Positions 4,753 through 6,319 of a stretch of 6,319 nucleotides of DNA are shown here, piece after piece. The stretch lies in the NCBI GenBank assembly GCA_963624605.1, contig CAVFQD010000075.1, positions 1-6,319 on the forward strand. Reading direction: 5' to 3'. A program made the translations under genes and the position numbers. This DNA comes from Fimenecus sp963624605. GTDB taxonomy: Bacteria; Bacillota; Clostridia; Oscillospirales; Acutalibacteraceae. The notes beneath the pieces are model-generated. The model saw nothing but the letters and a program-made list of their open reading frames with translations. It did not search any database and had not been told where the DNA came from. Positions within the stretch are counted from its first letter, which is position 1. Each line of letters starts with the position of its first letter.

Positions 4753-6319
4753 ATGGCAAAAAACAACAATTCAAGCACAAGTCATAATCACAATCTCGGT
4801 AATTATGTTCCGCTTGAGCAACAGAATATTATAAACAGAGAAATAAATCAGGAAATGAGAAATTCATTTCTCGATTATTCAATGTCGGTTATCACTTCCC
4901 GTGCTCTTCCCGATGTCAGAGACGGTTTGAAACCCGTTCACAGAAGAATACTTTACACGATGTATGAAAAGCATCTGTATCCGAATGTCGCATACCGTAA
5001 GTGTGCCGACACAGTAGGTGCGGTGCTCGGTTCATACCATCCCCACGGCGACGCTTCTGTTTACGACGCAATGGTAAGACTTGCGCAGGACTTCTCAATG
5101 AGATACCCGCTTGTTGACGGACACGGAAACTTCGGTTCAATCGACGGAGATCCGCCTGCGGCATACCGTTATACGGAGTCGAGAATGAGCAAAATCGCAC
5201 TCGAACTCCTGACCGATATTGACAAGAAAACAGTTGACTACATTCCAAACTACGACGACCGACTTAAAGAGCCCACGGTTCTTCCGTCAAGATACCCGAA
5301 CCTGCTTGTAAACGGTTCAACAGGTATAGCAGTCGGTATGGCTACAAATATTCCTCCGCACAATCTTCGTGAGGTAATTGACGGCGTTTGCTGTGTTATC
5401 GACAATCCAGACGCTTCACTTGAGGATATAATGGAGCACATCAAGGGACCAGACTTTCCCACAGAGGGCATAGTTATGGGCAGAGCGGGTATTCGTGCCG
5501 CTTATGCTACGGGCAGAGGAAAAATAACCCTCAGAGGCCGTGCGGAAATTGTCGAAAACGAAAAGACGGGCAAATTCCAGATAGTTGTTACAGAGCTTCC
5601 CTATCAGGTAAACAAGGCAAGACTTATCGAGTCGATTGCCGAGCTGCACAAGGATAAGAAAATCGAGGGCATGTCGGGTATTAACGACTACTCATCAAAG
5701 CGCGGCGGCGGTATAAGAATCGTTATCGACTTAAAGAGAGACGCAAATCCGCAGGTAATTCTCAATCAGCTTTATCAGATGACGCAACTGCAGATTTCCT
5801 ACGGTATTATTCAGCTTGCTCTTGTTGACGGCGTTCCGAAAATACTTACTCTTAAAGAGATTATCGAAGAATACATCAAATTCCAGTGTGAGATTATCAC
5901 GAGAAGAACGGAATTTGACCTCAAAAAGGCTCAGGACAGAGAGCATATACTCGAAGGTCTTGAAAGAGCGGTTGACATTGTTGACGAAATTATCGCAACA
6001 ATCCGTGCCTGCAAGGGCGGTCAGCCCGAGGCAAAGCAGGCTATTATGGAAAAATTCGACTTTGACGAGCCGCAGGCTGACGCAATAGTTGCGTTCAGAC
6101 TCGGTCAGCTGGCAGGTCTTGAAATTCAGAAGATAGTTTCCGAACGCAAAGAGCTTCAGGAAAAAATCAGAGCCTTGCTTGAAATTTTGTCATCGGAAGA
6201 AAACATCAAGCACACCGTTAAAACAGAGCTTCTTGCAATTTCCGACAAGTACGGTGACGAGAGAAGAACTGAAATTTCAAATGTTGCGGGCGAGGTTGAC
6301 ATTGAGGATCTCATTCCCG
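4753..6319 (+). CDS. gyrA: DNA gyrase subunit A (3' end outside window)
   Basis: GyrA is the DNA cleavage and rejoining subunit of gyrase. The frame is open to the right edge, giving 522 complete codons of an expected 800-850, so the DNA-wrapping C-terminal domain is not seen. The winged-helix region contains LKPVHRR (59-65), YHPHGD (95-100) and the catalytic pair Arg139-Tyr140 in AAYRYTE. Ile192, in STGIAVGMATN, is the equivalent of the E. coli intercalating Ile174. The tower follows, then from about residue 390 the long coiled-coil arm (KFQCEIITRRTEFDLKKAQ and the helices after it). The region equivalent to the E. coli quinolone-resistance segment spans about 85-124; Ala101 sits at the Ser83 position and Asp105 at the Asp87 position. 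The first 18 or so residues are an Asn/Ser/His-rich extension. ParC cannot be fully excluded without the C-terminus, but adjacency to gyrB in this locus favours GyrA. Confidence 0.95.
   Translation, partial: MAKNNNSSTSHNHNLGNYVPLEQQNIINREINQEMRNSFLDYSMSVITSRALPDVRDGLKPVHRRILYTMYEKHLYPNVAYRKCADTVGAVLGSYHPHGDASVYDAMVRLAQDFSMRYPLVDGHGNFGSIDGDPPAAYRYTESRMSKIALELLTDIDKKTVDYIPNYDDRLKEPTVLPSRYPNLLVNGSTGIAVGMATNIPPHNLREVIDGVCCVIDNPDASLEDIMEHIKGPDFPTEGIVMGRAGIRAAYATGRGKITLRGRAEIVENEKTGKFQIVVTELPYQVNKARLIESIAELHKDKKIEGMSGINDYSSKRGGGIRIVIDLKRDANPQVILNQLYQMTQLQISYGIIQLALVDGVPKILTLKEIIEEYIKFQCEIITRRTEFDLKKAQDREHILEGLERAVDIVDEIIATIRACKGGQPEAKQAIMEKFDFDEPQADAIVAFRLGQLAGLEIQKIVSERKELQEKIRALLEILSSEENIKHTVKTELLAISDKYGDERRTEISNVAGEVDIEDLIP

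Overview
The window is a compact, one-strand stretch of the conserved replication-initiation neighbourhood of a Gram-positive bacterium. It reads dnaN - yaaA (S4 domain) - recF - remB/yaaB (DUF370) - gyrB - gyrA (cut by the right edge). This order, with the small S4 and DUF370 genes on either side of recF, is typical of the Firmicutes chromosome next to dnaA and the origin. Low-to-moderate GC, heavy use of AGA for arginine, and protein details such as the AAYRYTE active-site context in GyrA suggest a gut-type Clostridia member (Ruminococcaceae/Oscillospiraceae-like). That placement is inference from remembered family sequences, not from a search. dnaA is expected just left of the window but is not in it.

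Layout: positions 1-53 are an AT-rich leader with a perfect TATAAT -10 element and a Shine-Dalgarno (SD) sequence for dnaN. From 54 to 2743 four genes are almost fused (gaps of 1 and 8 bases, then a 1-base overlap), which implies one transcript and translational coupling. gyrB follows after 27 bases with the strongest SD in the window, and gyrA follows 17 bases later. No terminator, RNA gene, mobile element, CRISPR array or long non-coding stretch is visible. A run of ten N at 1610-1619 inside recF marks a draft assembly gap.

How the genes work together: DnaN is the sliding clamp of the replicase. RecF acts at stalled forks and gaps to help load RecA. GyrB and GyrA form DNA gyrase, which removes positive supercoils ahead of forks. 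YaaA is a small S4-type RNA-binding protein, and RemB is a small DUF370 regulator with an uncertain role outside Bacillus.

I found no undescribed system. The points most worth a second look are three substitutions in gyrase at known drug-contact positions: Ala at the GyrA Ser83 equivalent, Gln at the GyrB Arg136 equivalent and Trp at the GyrB Lys447 equivalent. Others are the SD-less coupled start of yaaA, an Asn/Ser/His-rich N-terminal extension on GyrA, and the in-frame assembly gap in recF.
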